In this document: piece after piece, positions 45,624-53,436 of the stretch
Position numbering within the stretch: the first letter of the stretch is position 1
How the letters are laid out: the number at the start of each line of letters is the position of its first letter
From: Croceicoccus gelatinilyticus
GTDB taxonomy: Bacteria; Pseudomonadota; Alphaproteobacteria; Sphingomonadales; Sphingomonadaceae
Direction of reading: 5' to 3'
Assembly (NCBI RefSeq): GCF_018398395.1
Contig: NZ_JAHCBF010000004.1
Span: forward strand, 248,001 to 312,000
DNA: 64,000 bases
The notes under the pieces: model-generated
What the model was told of the DNA's origin: nothing
Database searches by the model: none
What the model saw: the letters and a program-made list of their open reading frames with translations, nothing else
Program-made: the position numbers and the translations under genes

Positions 45624-45646
45624 GGGGGCGGCCAGCGGTCGCCCCC
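45624..45646 (+). terminator. hairpin between receptor and hydroxylase genes
   Basis: GGGGGCG and CGCCCCC pair around nine bases, 13 bases after the receptor stop, followed by GTCCGTTTA. The weak T-tract suggests partial termination or mRNA stabilisation rather than a complete stop. Confidence 0.4.
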
Positions 45647-45668
45647 GTCCGTTTATGAAAGCCCGACC

Positions 45669-46352
45669 ATGCTGATCGTGATCGAGAATGTCCTGAGCGA
45701 AGACGAAGTCGCGAGTTTCCGCGAGCAGCTTTCGCGTGCGGGATGGGTCGATGGTGCCGACACGGCAGGCTCGCGCTCGGTCGCGGTAAAGCAGAACCTG
45801 CAACTTCCCCGCACCGACGACACCGCCCGCGAACTGGGCGAGACGATCCTGCGCAAGCTGGGCAACCATGCCGAATTCGTCTCGGCCTCGCTGGCGGAGA
45901 AGATCTGGCCGCCAGTGTTCAATTGCTATCAGGACGGCGGCCATTACGGCACGCATTCCGACGCCGCGCTGATGCGGCTTCCCGAAGCGGGTCTGACGCT
46001 GCGTTCGGATCTTTCGGCAACGATCTTCCTGTCCGACCCCGACGACTATGACGGCGGCGAGCTGGTGATCGAGGAAAGCTACGGCGCGCAGGCGGTGAAG
46101 CTGAACGCGGGCGACATGGTGCTCTACCCCTCGGGCAGCCTGCACCAGGTCACGCCCGTCACGCGCGGCCAGCGTATCTGCGCGATCACCTGGATGCAGA
46201 GCGCGGTGGCCGACGCCTCGGCCCGCGCGATGCTTTACGACATGGACCAGTCCATCCGCGCCCTGTCGGTCGGCAAGGCGAAGGACGATGCCGACATCGA
46301 CCGGCTGATCCACGTCTATCACAACCTCGTACGCCGGTGGGCGAACGTGTGA
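45669..46352 (+). CDS. PKHD-type Fe(II)/2-oxoglutarate hydroxylase (PiuC/YbiX-like)
   Basis: 227 residues. The iron-binding His and Asp are in GTHSDAALM and the distal His in YPSGSLHQVTPVT, followed by the 2-oxoglutarate Arg in RGQR. Placement right after a Fiu-like receptor is the normal context for YbiX/PiuC proteins, which act in siderophore-linked iron use. Its stop overlaps the next ATG (TGATG). Confidence 0.92.
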   Translation: MLIVIENVLSEDEVASFREQLSRAGWVDGADTAGSRSVAVKQNLQLPRTDDTARELGETILRKLGNHAEFVSASLAEKIWPPVFNCYQDGGHYGTHSDAALMRLPEAGLTLRSDLSATIFLSDPDDYDGGELVIEESYGAQAVKLNAGDMVLYPSGSLHQVTPVTRGQRICAITWMQSAVADASARAMLYDMDQSIRALSVGKAKDDADIDRLIHVYHNLVRRWANV

Positions 46353-46936
46353 TGCGGCCAAGGAAAGCTCTCTTCTGGCTTGCGCTGGCAGTGCCCGCCG
46401 CGCTGATGATCGCCGACCTTGCCCGCGGCGCGCTGGCGATGGACCTGCTGCACCCGACGGGTGAGCTGTCGCTGCGGCTGATGGTCGTCGCGCTGCTGCC
46501 CGGGCCGCTGATCGAGGTATTCGGCCCCAACCGCTTCCTGCGCGGGTGGGTCGCCATTCGCCGCAATCTCGGCGTCGCCGCTTTCGGCTATGGCGCCCTG
46601 CACCTCGTTTTCTACGCGATCGACATGGGCGCGCTTGCCCCGATCATAGCCGAATTCGCCCTGCCCGCGATCTGGACCGGCTGGCTCGGCTTTGCCTTCA
46701 TGCTTGCCGCCGCCGCGATCAGCACGAACCGCGCGATGGCGGCACTTGGCCGTCGCCGGTGGAAGCGCATCCAGCAGGGCGTCTATGCCGCGTTCATCCT
46801 CGCTCTGCTCCACTGGGCCCTGCTCGACAGAGCATGGGGTCCGTCCCTCATCCATCTCGCGCCGGTCGCCCTTGCATGGGCGCTGCGCTTCGCGGTGCAA
46901 TTCCGCCGCCGCCTCAACCGAAGGAAAGTCGCATGA
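46352..46936 (+). CDS. ferric-reductase-like/MsrQ-like haem membrane protein
   Basis: 194 residues, about six hydrophobic helices. The family landmarks are FGYGALHLVFYAIDMG with the His ligand and FILALLHWALLDRAWGP with a second, similar to the ferric reductase-like transmembrane domain and MsrQ. No MsrP partner is present. Its overlap with the hydroxylase and PepSY genes points to a role in reductive iron release, inferred from context. Confidence 0.8.
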   Translation: MRPRKALFWLALAVPAALMIADLARGALAMDLLHPTGELSLRLMVVALLPGPLIEVFGPNRFLRGWVAIRRNLGVAAFGYGALHLVFYAIDMGALAPIIAEFALPAIWTGWLGFAFMLAAAAISTNRAMAALGRRRWKRIQQGVYAAFILALLHWALLDRAWGPSLIHLAPVALAWALRFAVQFRRRLNRRKVA

Positions 46937-47250
46937 TCCGCAAGTCCCTCGCCGTCATGGCCGCCACTGCCGCGCTGCTCTCGGCCAGCCCCGCGCTCGC
47001 CGATGGCGACGTGCAGTGCAACTCGGGCCCGCAAGCCAAGTGGCAGAAGATCGACAAGCTGAAGAAGAAGGCCTGGCTCGAAGGCTGGAAGGTCCAGAAG
47101 CTGCAGGTCGAAGGCGACTGCTACGAAGTCTATGCGCAGACCGAAAGTGGCATGGCGATCGAGGCGTTCTTCCACCCCGTGACGCTGGAAAAGCTGGTCG
47201 TGTTTCGCCGCGGCAGCGAAATCTACCGCAAGCAAGGTTTCACCGGCTGA
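46933..47250 (+). CDS. PepSY-like secreted protein
   Basis: 105 residues from the ATG at 46933, overlapping the upstream stop (ATGA). Signal peptide LLSASPALA, then a short domain with QKIDKLKKKAWLEGWKVQKL and GDCYEVYAQTESG. The shape matches the PepSY_2-type domain found with ferric-reductase-like membrane proteins. Last gene of the exbB-to-PepSY run. Function unknown. Confidence 0.82.
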   Translation: MIRKSLAVMAATAALLSASPALADGDVQCNSGPQAKWQKIDKLKKKAWLEGWKVQKLQVEGDCYEVYAQTESGMAIEAFFHPVTLEKLVVFRRGSEIYRKQGFTG

Positions 47251-47256
47251 GCGGGC

Positions 47257-47829
47257 TTACCCGCGCGAGGCGCCCGGCACCCAGAGCACGTCGCGCTTCC
47301 CGCCTTCGTTAGCCCCGCGGGCAAGCACGAAGAGCAGGTCCGACAGGCGATTGATGTAAGTAAGCGCCGCCGGATTGACCGGCTCTGCCGCGCCAAGCGC
47401 CGCAATCGTGCGTTCGGCGCGGCGCACGGTGGCTCGGGCGACGTGCAGGCGCGCCGAAGCCTCGCTTCCGCCCGGAAGGACGAAGCTGGTCAGCGGCTCG
47501 ATGCTTTCATTCGCTGCGTCGATGCGAGCTTCAATCCATTCGGCCTGTTCGGGTACCATGCGCAGCGTCATTTCGCCGGGCGTGAAGTCTTCACCTGGCG
47601 TCGCAAGATCGGCGCCAAGGTCGAACAGGTCGTTCTGTACGCGGGTCAGCACATCGTGCGTTTCGCCCGCATCCAAGGCCGCTATGGCAAGGCCGATCGC
47701 CGAGTTCGCCTCGTCCACCGCGCCGATCGCATCCATGCGCGCGGCATGTTTCGGAAGCCGCGAACCGTCGACGAGCCCCGTCGTCCCGTCGTCACCGGTG
47801 CGGGTGTAGATCTTGTTGAGTTTTACCAC
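47257..47829 (-). CDS. cob(I)yrinic acid a,c-diamide adenosyltransferase (PduO-type)
   Basis: 190 residues from a GTG at 47829. It begins LNKIYTRTGDDGTTGLVDG, with RMDAIGAVDEANSAIG, VLPGGSEASARLHVARAT and RRAERTI. These are signatures of PduO-type ATP:cob(I)alamin adenosyltransferases. It converts cobalamin to adenosylcobalamin. No cobalamin riboswitch is evident before it. Follows the HIG1-like gene, as in other sphingomonads. Confidence 0.93.
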   Translation of the reverse strand: MVKLNKIYTRTGDDGTTGLVDGSRLPKHAARMDAIGAVDEANSAIGLAIAALDAGETHDVLTRVQNDLFDLGADLATPGEDFTPGEMTLRMVPEQAEWIEARIDAANESIEPLTSFVLPGGSEASARLHVARATVRRAERTIAALGAAEPVNPAALTYINRLSDLLFVLARGANEGGKRDVLWVPGASRG

Positions 47830-47839
47830 GGCGCGAAGG

Positions 47840-48067
47840 TCAGGAAACGGCGGCCAGCAGGACCATCGCGACAAGGATCGCGGCGGCTTGGTACTTGATG
47901 CGCGACATCATCGCCTTGTTCTGGCGAAGCTGCATTTCTTTCACGCGTTCATCCCCGCCTTCGAGATCCATTTTCGTGCTTTGCAGGAATGCGACGATGC
48001 CGCGAACCAGCGAGACGACAACCATGGCGACAAGAGCCACCAGCGCGATAATGAGGATGTACTTCAT
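47840..48067 (-). CDS. twin transmembrane helix protein, HIG1 domain
   Basis: 75 residues: an N-terminal helix (IIALVALVAMVVVSLVRGIV), a polar turn containing MQLRQNKAMMSRIKYQ, and a C-terminal helix. HIG1-type proteins stabilise respiratory complexes in mitochondria; the bacterial role is not established. Ten bases before the adenosyltransferase gene. Confidence 0.83.
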   Translation of the reverse strand: MKYILIIALVALVAMVVVSLVRGIVAFLQSTKMDLEGGDERVKEMQLRQNKAMMSRIKYQAAAILVAMVLLAAVS

Positions 48068-48076
48068 GGCCCCCAG

Positions 48077-48934
48077 TTAGGGATTTTCGCGCCCGATTTC
48101 GAGTCCCGAAAGTGACAGGCCGTCGGGGAAGCGCCCCGCCCTGATATCGGCGGCCAGCGCCAGCCCGTCCTCACCCGCCGCGCGCCGGTCCGATAAGGCA
48201 GGCGAACCGCGCCGCTTGGCCAATTTCTCGCCGTTTTCCTCGACCAACAAGGCATGGTGGTGCCAGCGCGGCACCGGCAGGCCCAGCAGCGCCTGAAGCA
48301 GCCTATGCACATGGGTCGACGCGAAAAGGTCCGCGCCGCGCGTCACCAGCGTACTGCCGTCGCGCGCATCGTCGAGCGTCACGGCAAGGTGATAGCTTCC
48401 CGGCGCATCCTTTCGCGCCAACACGACATCGCCGAACAGGTCGGACCGCGCCTCCTGCTCTCCGGCCAGTTCGTCGATCCACGTCAGCGGGCCGGTGCGC
48501 GCCACAGCCTGCGCCATATCGAGCCGCCACGCAGCAGGCGCATCGAGATCGATTTCGGCGTGGCGACAGGTCCCGGGATAGACCGGACCGTCGGGGCCGA
48601 CCTCGCTCGCCGCCGCCGCGATCTGCGCGCGGGTGCAAGTGCAGGGATAGACTAGGCCCATAGCCTTCAAGCGCTCCAACGCCTCGGCATGGGCGGTGAT
48701 GCGTTCCGACTGGCGGATGGCCTCCCCGTCCCAATCGAGGCCGAGCCATTGCAAGTCGGCGAGTGCGCTTTCGGCAAATTCCACTCTGCTGCGCGCGCCG
48801 TCGATATCCTCGATCCGAACGAGGAACCGCCCACCCCGCTCCCGCGCGATGTCATGGGCGACGATCGCGGAAAAGGCGTGGCCAAGGTGCAGCGGGCCGT
48901 TCGGGCTCGGCGCAAAGCGGGTGACGGTTTCCAT
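48077..48934 (-). CDS. gluQ: GluQ, glutamyl-Q tRNA(Asp) synthetase
   Basis: 285 residues. HIGH-like motif FAPSPNGPLHLGHA at the N-terminus, RIEDIDGARSR, zinc-site residues in YPCTCTRAQI and YPGTCRHAEI, and the KMSKS equivalent GEKLAKRRGSP. It lacks the anticodon-binding domain of GltX. It attaches glutamate to queuosine at the wobble position of tRNA-Asp. Confidence 0.94.
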   Translation of the reverse strand: METVTRFAPSPNGPLHLGHAFSAIVAHDIARERGGRFLVRIEDIDGARSRVEFAESALADLQWLGLDWDGEAIRQSERITAHAEALERLKAMGLVYPCTCTRAQIAAAASEVGPDGPVYPGTCRHAEIDLDAPAAWRLDMAQAVARTGPLTWIDELAGEQEARSDLFGDVVLARKDAPGSYHLAVTLDDARDGSTLVTRGADLFASTHVHRLLQALLGLPVPRWHHHALLVEENGEKLAKRRGSPALSDRRAAGEDGLALAADIRAGRFPDGLSLSGLEIGRENP

Positions 48935-48973
48935 GGCCGGTGATCTAGCGCGACCCGCCCCAACGAGTCACGC

Positions 48974-49029
48974 TGTGGATCACCCTGTGGACGGGACGCG
49001 GACAACCCTGTGAACAGGACTGTGGATAG
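48974..49029. promoter_or_regulatory. cluster of DnaA-box-like motifs
   Basis: TGTGGATCA (48974), TGTGGACGG (48986), TGTGAACAG (49009) and TGTGGATAG (49021), all in one orientation with starts 12, 23 and 12 bases apart. The first and last differ from TGTGGATAA (reverse of TTATCCACA) at one position each, the others at more. They lie in the 284-base interval between divergent gluQ and HNH genes. Possible DnaA-binding region or origin element; no obvious A+T-rich unwinding stretch follows. Confidence 0.4.
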
Positions 49030-49218
49030 CCTGTGCGCGACCCTCTTGCCCAAACCGCCCCGCCATGCTGATTTCTTACATGCGATGCGTCATCAACCGG
49101 TCATGCTCGCCTGCGAAAGCGCGAACCGAAACGGCGGTGCCCCTGCCGAACCCTTCGGGGTTGGCAATCAGACGGGTCTTGCCGGCATGACGTGGCTGAC
49201 AGGGGGGCGAATACGGCG

Positions 49219-49827
49219 ATGTTCCAGTCCGGTCTGATCGAAACCAGGGCAAGGCTTTCCAGTGCGGACGGTGATCCGACGCGAAAGCTCAATAGCTGCC
49301 CGGCTCTTGTTCTGAATGCCGACTACACACCGCTATCCTATTACCCGCTAAGCCTCTGGCCCTGGCAGACCGCGATCAAGGCGATCTTCCTCGACCGCGT
49401 CGACGTCGTCGCCAGCTACGACCGGCAGGTCCACTCCCCCTCGCTCGACATGCAGATCCCCTCGGTGATCGCATTGAAGCAATATGTGAAGCCGTCGGAA
49501 TTCCCCGCCTTCACGCGCTTCAACCTGTTCTTGCGCGACCGGTTCTCGTGCCAGTATTGCGGCAGCCCGCATCACCTGACGTTCGACCATGTCGTCCCGC
49601 GACGGCTTGGCGGGGTGACGAGCTGGGAAAACATCGTCACCGCCTGCGCACCCTGCAACATGAAGAAGGGCGGCCGCACCCCGAAACAGGCGCACATGGC
49701 GCTGCAGGTGCCGCCGATCAGGCCGACCAGCTGGCAACTGCAGGAACGCGGCAAGGGCTTCCCGCCGAACTACCTGCACGAGACGTGGCGCGACTGGCTC
49801 TACTGGGACATCGAACTGGAGGAGTAG
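49219..49827 (+). CDS. HNH endonuclease
   Basis: 202 residues from the ATG at 49219 (AGGGGGG upstream; GTG 49192 in frame). The nuclease core is FSCQYCGSPHHLTFDHVVPR with CxxC and the DH pair, then WENIVTACAPCNMKKGGRTP. The N-terminal half (LVLNADYTPLSYYPLSLWPW) is the arm found in the widespread stand-alone McrA-like HNH proteins. Function unproven. Confidence 0.9.
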   Translation: MFQSGLIETRARLSSADGDPTRKLNSCPALVLNADYTPLSYYPLSLWPWQTAIKAIFLDRVDVVASYDRQVHSPSLDMQIPSVIALKQYVKPSEFPAFTRFNLFLRDRFSCQYCGSPHHLTFDHVVPRRLGGVTSWENIVTACAPCNMKKGGRTPKQAHMALQVPPIRPTSWQLQERGKGFPPNYLHETWRDWLYWDIELEE

Positions 49828-49977
49828 CGCTCCGGTTCAAGAGGATTCCCGCCATCGCGGCCTGCAAGACGCAACTCGCTGCGCTTCCGGTGCTCACGAC
49901 CCGAAAGGTCGCTGCGCGCCGGTTCTCGCGATTTGCGCCTTTCGCCACGCGCTGACGAAAATCGTCTTTGTCGTTTT

Positions 49978-51015
49978 CTAGATCCAGCCGCCCAGTTCGG
50001 TCCGGATCAGCGTTTCCAGCATGTCCATGCCCGGCTGCGTGTCGTTGAGGCAGGTCAGCGCGACGTAGCTTTCGCCGCCGTTTTCCATGAACGTATCGCG
50101 GCCTTGCAGCGCGATTTCCTCCAACGTCTCGAGGCAGTCCGCCGAAAAGCCCGGCATCGCCACCGCCATCGACCGCGTGCCCGACTTGGCCTCAGCCTCG
50201 ATCGTCAGGTCGGTCGCGGGCTCCAGCCACTTGGCCTTGCCGAAGCGCGACTGGAACGTCGTGTCGACGCGCATGTTGGGAAACTCGCCCGCCAGCGCCT
50301 CTGCCAGAAGGCGCGCGGTCTTGCGGCAATGGCAATGGTAGGGATCGCCCAGTTCGAGCGTGCGTTCGGGCATCCCGTGAAAGCTGAGCAGCAGGACATC
50401 GGGCGCGGGCGAACTATCGGACAGCTGCCGCGTGATATCGTCCTTCAGCGCCGCGATATAGGCGGGATGGTCGTGATAGGGCGGCAGCGTACGGATCGCG
50501 GGCTGCCAGCGCATGTCGGCCAGCACCTTGCCTAGCGCATCGACCGCCGTCGCCGTCGTCGCGCCCGAATATTGCGGGTAGAGAGGCGCGAACAGGATGC
50601 GGTCATATCCGGCATCCTTCAGCGCGGTCACTTTATCCGCGATCGAGGGATTGCCGTAGCGCATCGCCCAGTCGACCTTCACCCCGTCGCCCAGCCGCAC
50701 CTGAAGCGCCTTCGCCTGACGCGCGGTAATCGCGGCCAGCGGAGAGCCATCCTCACCCCAGACCTGCGAATAGGCATGGGCGGACTTTTTCGGCCGCGTA
50801 TTGAGGATGATCCCGCGAAGGATCGGCTGCCAGACGATCGGCGGGATCTCCACCACGCGCCGGTCCGACAGGAATTCACCGAGGTAGCGCTTCACCGCGC
50901 CAGCCTCGGGCGCGTCGGGAGTCCCCAGGTTGACGAGCAGCACCGCGACCTTGCCGGTGGGTGCGTCGGGATGGCCTGCGGGCCTGTCCATCGGAGTGCC
51001 GGGTTTGCTGTCCAT
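49978..51015 (-). CDS. hemH: HemH, ferrochelatase
   Basis: 345 residues. NLGTPDAPEAGAVKRYLGEF at the N-terminus, the metal-site His in LLSFHGMPERT, PYHCHCRKTAR, and the Glu region PGFSADCLETLEEI. It inserts Fe2+ into protoporphyrin IX, the last step of haem synthesis. Starts nine bases after the molybdenum hydroxylase gene, so probably cotranscribed. Confidence 0.96.
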   Translation of the reverse strand: MDSKPGTPMDRPAGHPDAPTGKVAVLLVNLGTPDAPEAGAVKRYLGEFLSDRRVVEIPPIVWQPILRGIILNTRPKKSAHAYSQVWGEDGSPLAAITARQAKALQVRLGDGVKVDWAMRYGNPSIADKVTALKDAGYDRILFAPLYPQYSGATTATAVDALGKVLADMRWQPAIRTLPPYHDHPAYIAALKDDITRQLSDSSPAPDVLLLSFHGMPERTLELGDPYHCHCRKTARLLAEALAGEFPNMRVDTTFQSRFGKAKWLEPATDLTIEAEAKSGTRSMAVAMPGFSADCLETLEEIALQGRDTFMENGGESYVALTCLNDTQPGMDMLETLIRTELGGWI

Positions 51016-51024
51016 GACCGTTAC

Positions 51025-53436
51025 TTAATCAGCCATCGTGCCGTCGGGAAGCTCCGAAGGTTCCGCTTCGGGCACATCGACGCTGTCCGCCTCGCTCGCC
51101 GCCTCGGTCACTTCGGGCGCGGGCGTCTCGCTGGGCGGGGGCGTCGGGGCAAGCGTGGTGCGCCCCAACGGAATCGGCAGTTCGCGGAACCGCGTGCCGG
51201 TGGCAGAGCGCAGCGCATTGGCGATCGCGGGCGCGACCGCGACCATGCCGATTTCGCCCGGATCGAAAGGCGGCGCATCGTTCTGTGCGAAGCCGACACT
51301 GATTTCCGGAATGCGCGAAAGACCTGCAAGCCGCAGCGCGCCCAGCGTCTGTTCCTGCGGCAACCCGCCCTTGAAGGTGACGCCCATGCCCAGCGCCTGG
51401 TTTATGCCGAAGAGCAAGCCGCCCTCGATCTGCTGCAGCGCCAGTTCATAGTGCGGGATACGCCCGATATCGCACCACGCCGCGATCGAGGATACTTCCA
51501 CCCCGTTCTCGCCCGGCCTTGCCCGCACGACGACCGCGATGCGCCCACCGCCGCCTTCGCGGCCCGCGGGGTCGACCATCTGCCAGCAGGCGATACCCTG
51601 TGCCGTGCCTTCGCCGCCGCCGTCCCATTCGCCAAGCTGCGCCGCGCCTTGCAGGCATTCGGCCATGCGCGGGTTTCCGCCCAGCATTGCCATACGGTAG
51701 GCCAACGGTTCTTCGCCCGCTGCGCCTGCGACTTCGTCCATAAAGCTTTCGGTCACGAAACAGGCCCGCGCCTCGGCATTGCCGCGCATGCGGCCTGCGG
51801 GAAGGCCGGTATCGGCGGACAGGCTTTCGACCATGACATTGTCGATCGCATAGGGCGGCGCCATGCCGAAAAGGTTGGCCGGATCGTGCTTGCCGTCACT
51901 GGCATCCAATGCACGCTCGGGCGTCAGGCCTTCGAACAGGCGCGCATACATCTCGTGCGCGCCGGGCTGGCAGGCAAAGCGGCTGTGCCATGCGTGGACC
52001 GTGCCTTGCGGGCCAGTGATCGCCTTGACTTCGGCCACGGCAGGCGGGCGCGGCAGGGCCGTGAGATGCTCCTGCCAGCGCGAGTAGGTCAGTTGCACCG
52101 GGCGGCCCACGGCCCGGGCGATCGCGGCGGCTTCGCGCACGATGCGGTATTCGAGGCGCGCATCGAAGCTGCCCCCCGCACCGACGGGATAGAGCACGAC
52201 GTCCTCGACCGGCAGGCCGACGGCGGCGGCGGCCTGTTCGCGGGCCTGTTCGGGTGCCTGTGCCGCGGCCCAGATCTCCAGCCTGCCCGACTGGAAGCGG
52301 GCGGTGGCGGTCGCGGTTTCGATCGTGCCGTGCAGCGCGGGCGCGATGGTATAGCGCGCCTCGACCACGCCCAGCCCTTCCAGCGCAACCTCGGTTTCGC
52401 CGCGCTGGAACATGACCTCGGGCGTGCCTTCGGCCAGCGCGCGTTCGAGGCCTTCGGCGATCGTCGTATCGTCGGGAAGTCCGCGTGTCGCCTTGAACAG
52501 CGGCTTCATCCGGCGCAGCGCCTTTTCCGCAGCCCATTGGCTGGAGCCTACAGCGGCGAGCCAGGAATCGCCCTCTACCCGTGCGATATAACCGGTGACG
52601 CGGCGGCCTGCTTCTTCGTCGAACGTGTCGAGTTCCGACGCGGCCAGGGGCCCGTGCGCAATGGCGGCAAAGACCATGCCGGGCAGGCGGATGTCGCCCG
52701 AAAAACGGAACGAGCCATCGACTTTCGACGGACCGTCGAGCCGCGGGTAATTGCCCACTGCGACCGTCAGGTCGGGTGAAGCGTCACTCATCGGATCGGG
52801 CCGCAGGATCGGCGGGCTGGGTGCGGAGAATTCCGCCGCCTCGTCCGCCAGCTCGCCAAAGCGCAGCTGCTTCTCGCCATGGACGATGAAACCGTCGCGG
52901 GCCTCGCATTCCTCGAACGCAACGTCCCAGCGTTCCGCCGCCGCCATCGCGAGCACGGCGCGCACGCCTGCGGCAGCCTCGCGGATCGGCATTTCGTAGG
53001 CGGCAATGGCTGTGCCGTCGGCAGTTGCCATGAGGCGGGTCTGGTTGGCGAAGTTCTTGGCAAGAAAGTCGTCGGGATCGTCGGCAAAGGACGGCAACCA
53101 CGTATCGCGCAAACCGCCCCAACGCGCGGCAAGGACAGGATCGGCATATGCCGGGCTGATCGCTGCAGGCTCTACCGCGACCTGCCGCCAGTCCGCGCCC
53201 AGTTCCTCTGCCGCGATGCGGGGCAAAAGGGTCGTGATGCCCTGCCCCATTTCCAGCTGCGGCACGGCGATGGTGACGACGCCCGACCGGTTGATCTTGA
53301 TCCACGCGTTGAAGGCCTGCTCGCCCTCACCCGCCGATAGCGGCACGGGATAGTCGCGCGGCAGCAGCGCGTATGCCGCGATCAGTCCGCCGCCAGCTGC
53401 GGCGCCAATCAGGAGCTTGCGCCGCGTAACCTTCAT
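51025..53436 (-). CDS. large molybdopterin subunit of an isoquinoline 1-oxidoreductase-like (IorB/xanthine dehydrogenase family) enzyme
   Basis: 803 residues. A Tat-like start (TRRKLLIGAAAGGGLIAAYA) precedes the first molybdopterin domain (AWIKINRSGVVTIAVPQLEM, then GQGI). The second has VGAGGSFDARLEYRI and the catalytic-Glu loop DPGEIGMVAVAPAIANAL. It needs a separate [2Fe-2S] subunit, not adjacent; 15921-16481 is the only candidate in the window. A 50-residue Pro/Glu-rich tail ends the protein. The start overlaps the mrp/apbC stop; hemH follows. Confidence 0.88.
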   Translation of the reverse strand: MKVTRRKLLIGAAAGGGLIAAYALLPRDYPVPLSAGEGEQAFNAWIKINRSGVVTIAVPQLEMGQGITTLLPRIAAEELGADWRQVAVEPAAISPAYADPVLAARWGGLRDTWLPSFADDPDDFLAKNFANQTRLMATADGTAIAAYEMPIREAAAGVRAVLAMAAAERWDVAFEECEARDGFIVHGEKQLRFGELADEAAEFSAPSPPILRPDPMSDASPDLTVAVGNYPRLDGPSKVDGSFRFSGDIRLPGMVFAAIAHGPLAASELDTFDEEAGRRVTGYIARVEGDSWLAAVGSSQWAAEKALRRMKPLFKATRGLPDDTTIAEGLERALAEGTPEVMFQRGETEVALEGLGVVEARYTIAPALHGTIETATATARFQSGRLEIWAAAQAPEQAREQAAAAVGLPVEDVVLYPVGAGGSFDARLEYRIVREAAAIARAVGRPVQLTYSRWQEHLTALPRPPAVAEVKAITGPQGTVHAWHSRFACQPGAHEMYARLFEGLTPERALDASDGKHDPANLFGMAPPYAIDNVMVESLSADTGLPAGRMRGNAEARACFVTESFMDEVAGAAGEEPLAYRMAMLGGNPRMAECLQGAAQLGEWDGGGEGTAQGIACWQMVDPAGREGGGGRIAVVVRARPGENGVEVSSIAAWCDIGRIPHYELALQQIEGGLLFGINQALGMGVTFKGGLPQEQTLGALRLAGLSRIPEISVGFAQNDAPPFDPGEIGMVAVAPAIANALRSATGTRFRELPIPLGRTTLAPTPPPSETPAPEVTEAASEADSVDVPEAEPSELPDGTMAD

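Noticed and set aside
47830-48100. Cobalamin riboswitch before the adenosyltransferase gene
   Set aside because: The upstream sequence is occupied by the HIG1-like gene and no B12-box sequence was seen.
49828-49977. Small gene or terminator between the HNH gene and hemH
   Set aside because: No start signal, no stem with T-run, and no codon bias; I see nothing in it.
50572-52779. 735-codon open frame opposite hemH and the molybdenum hydroxylase
   Set aside because: Shadow of two solid genes; no family features.
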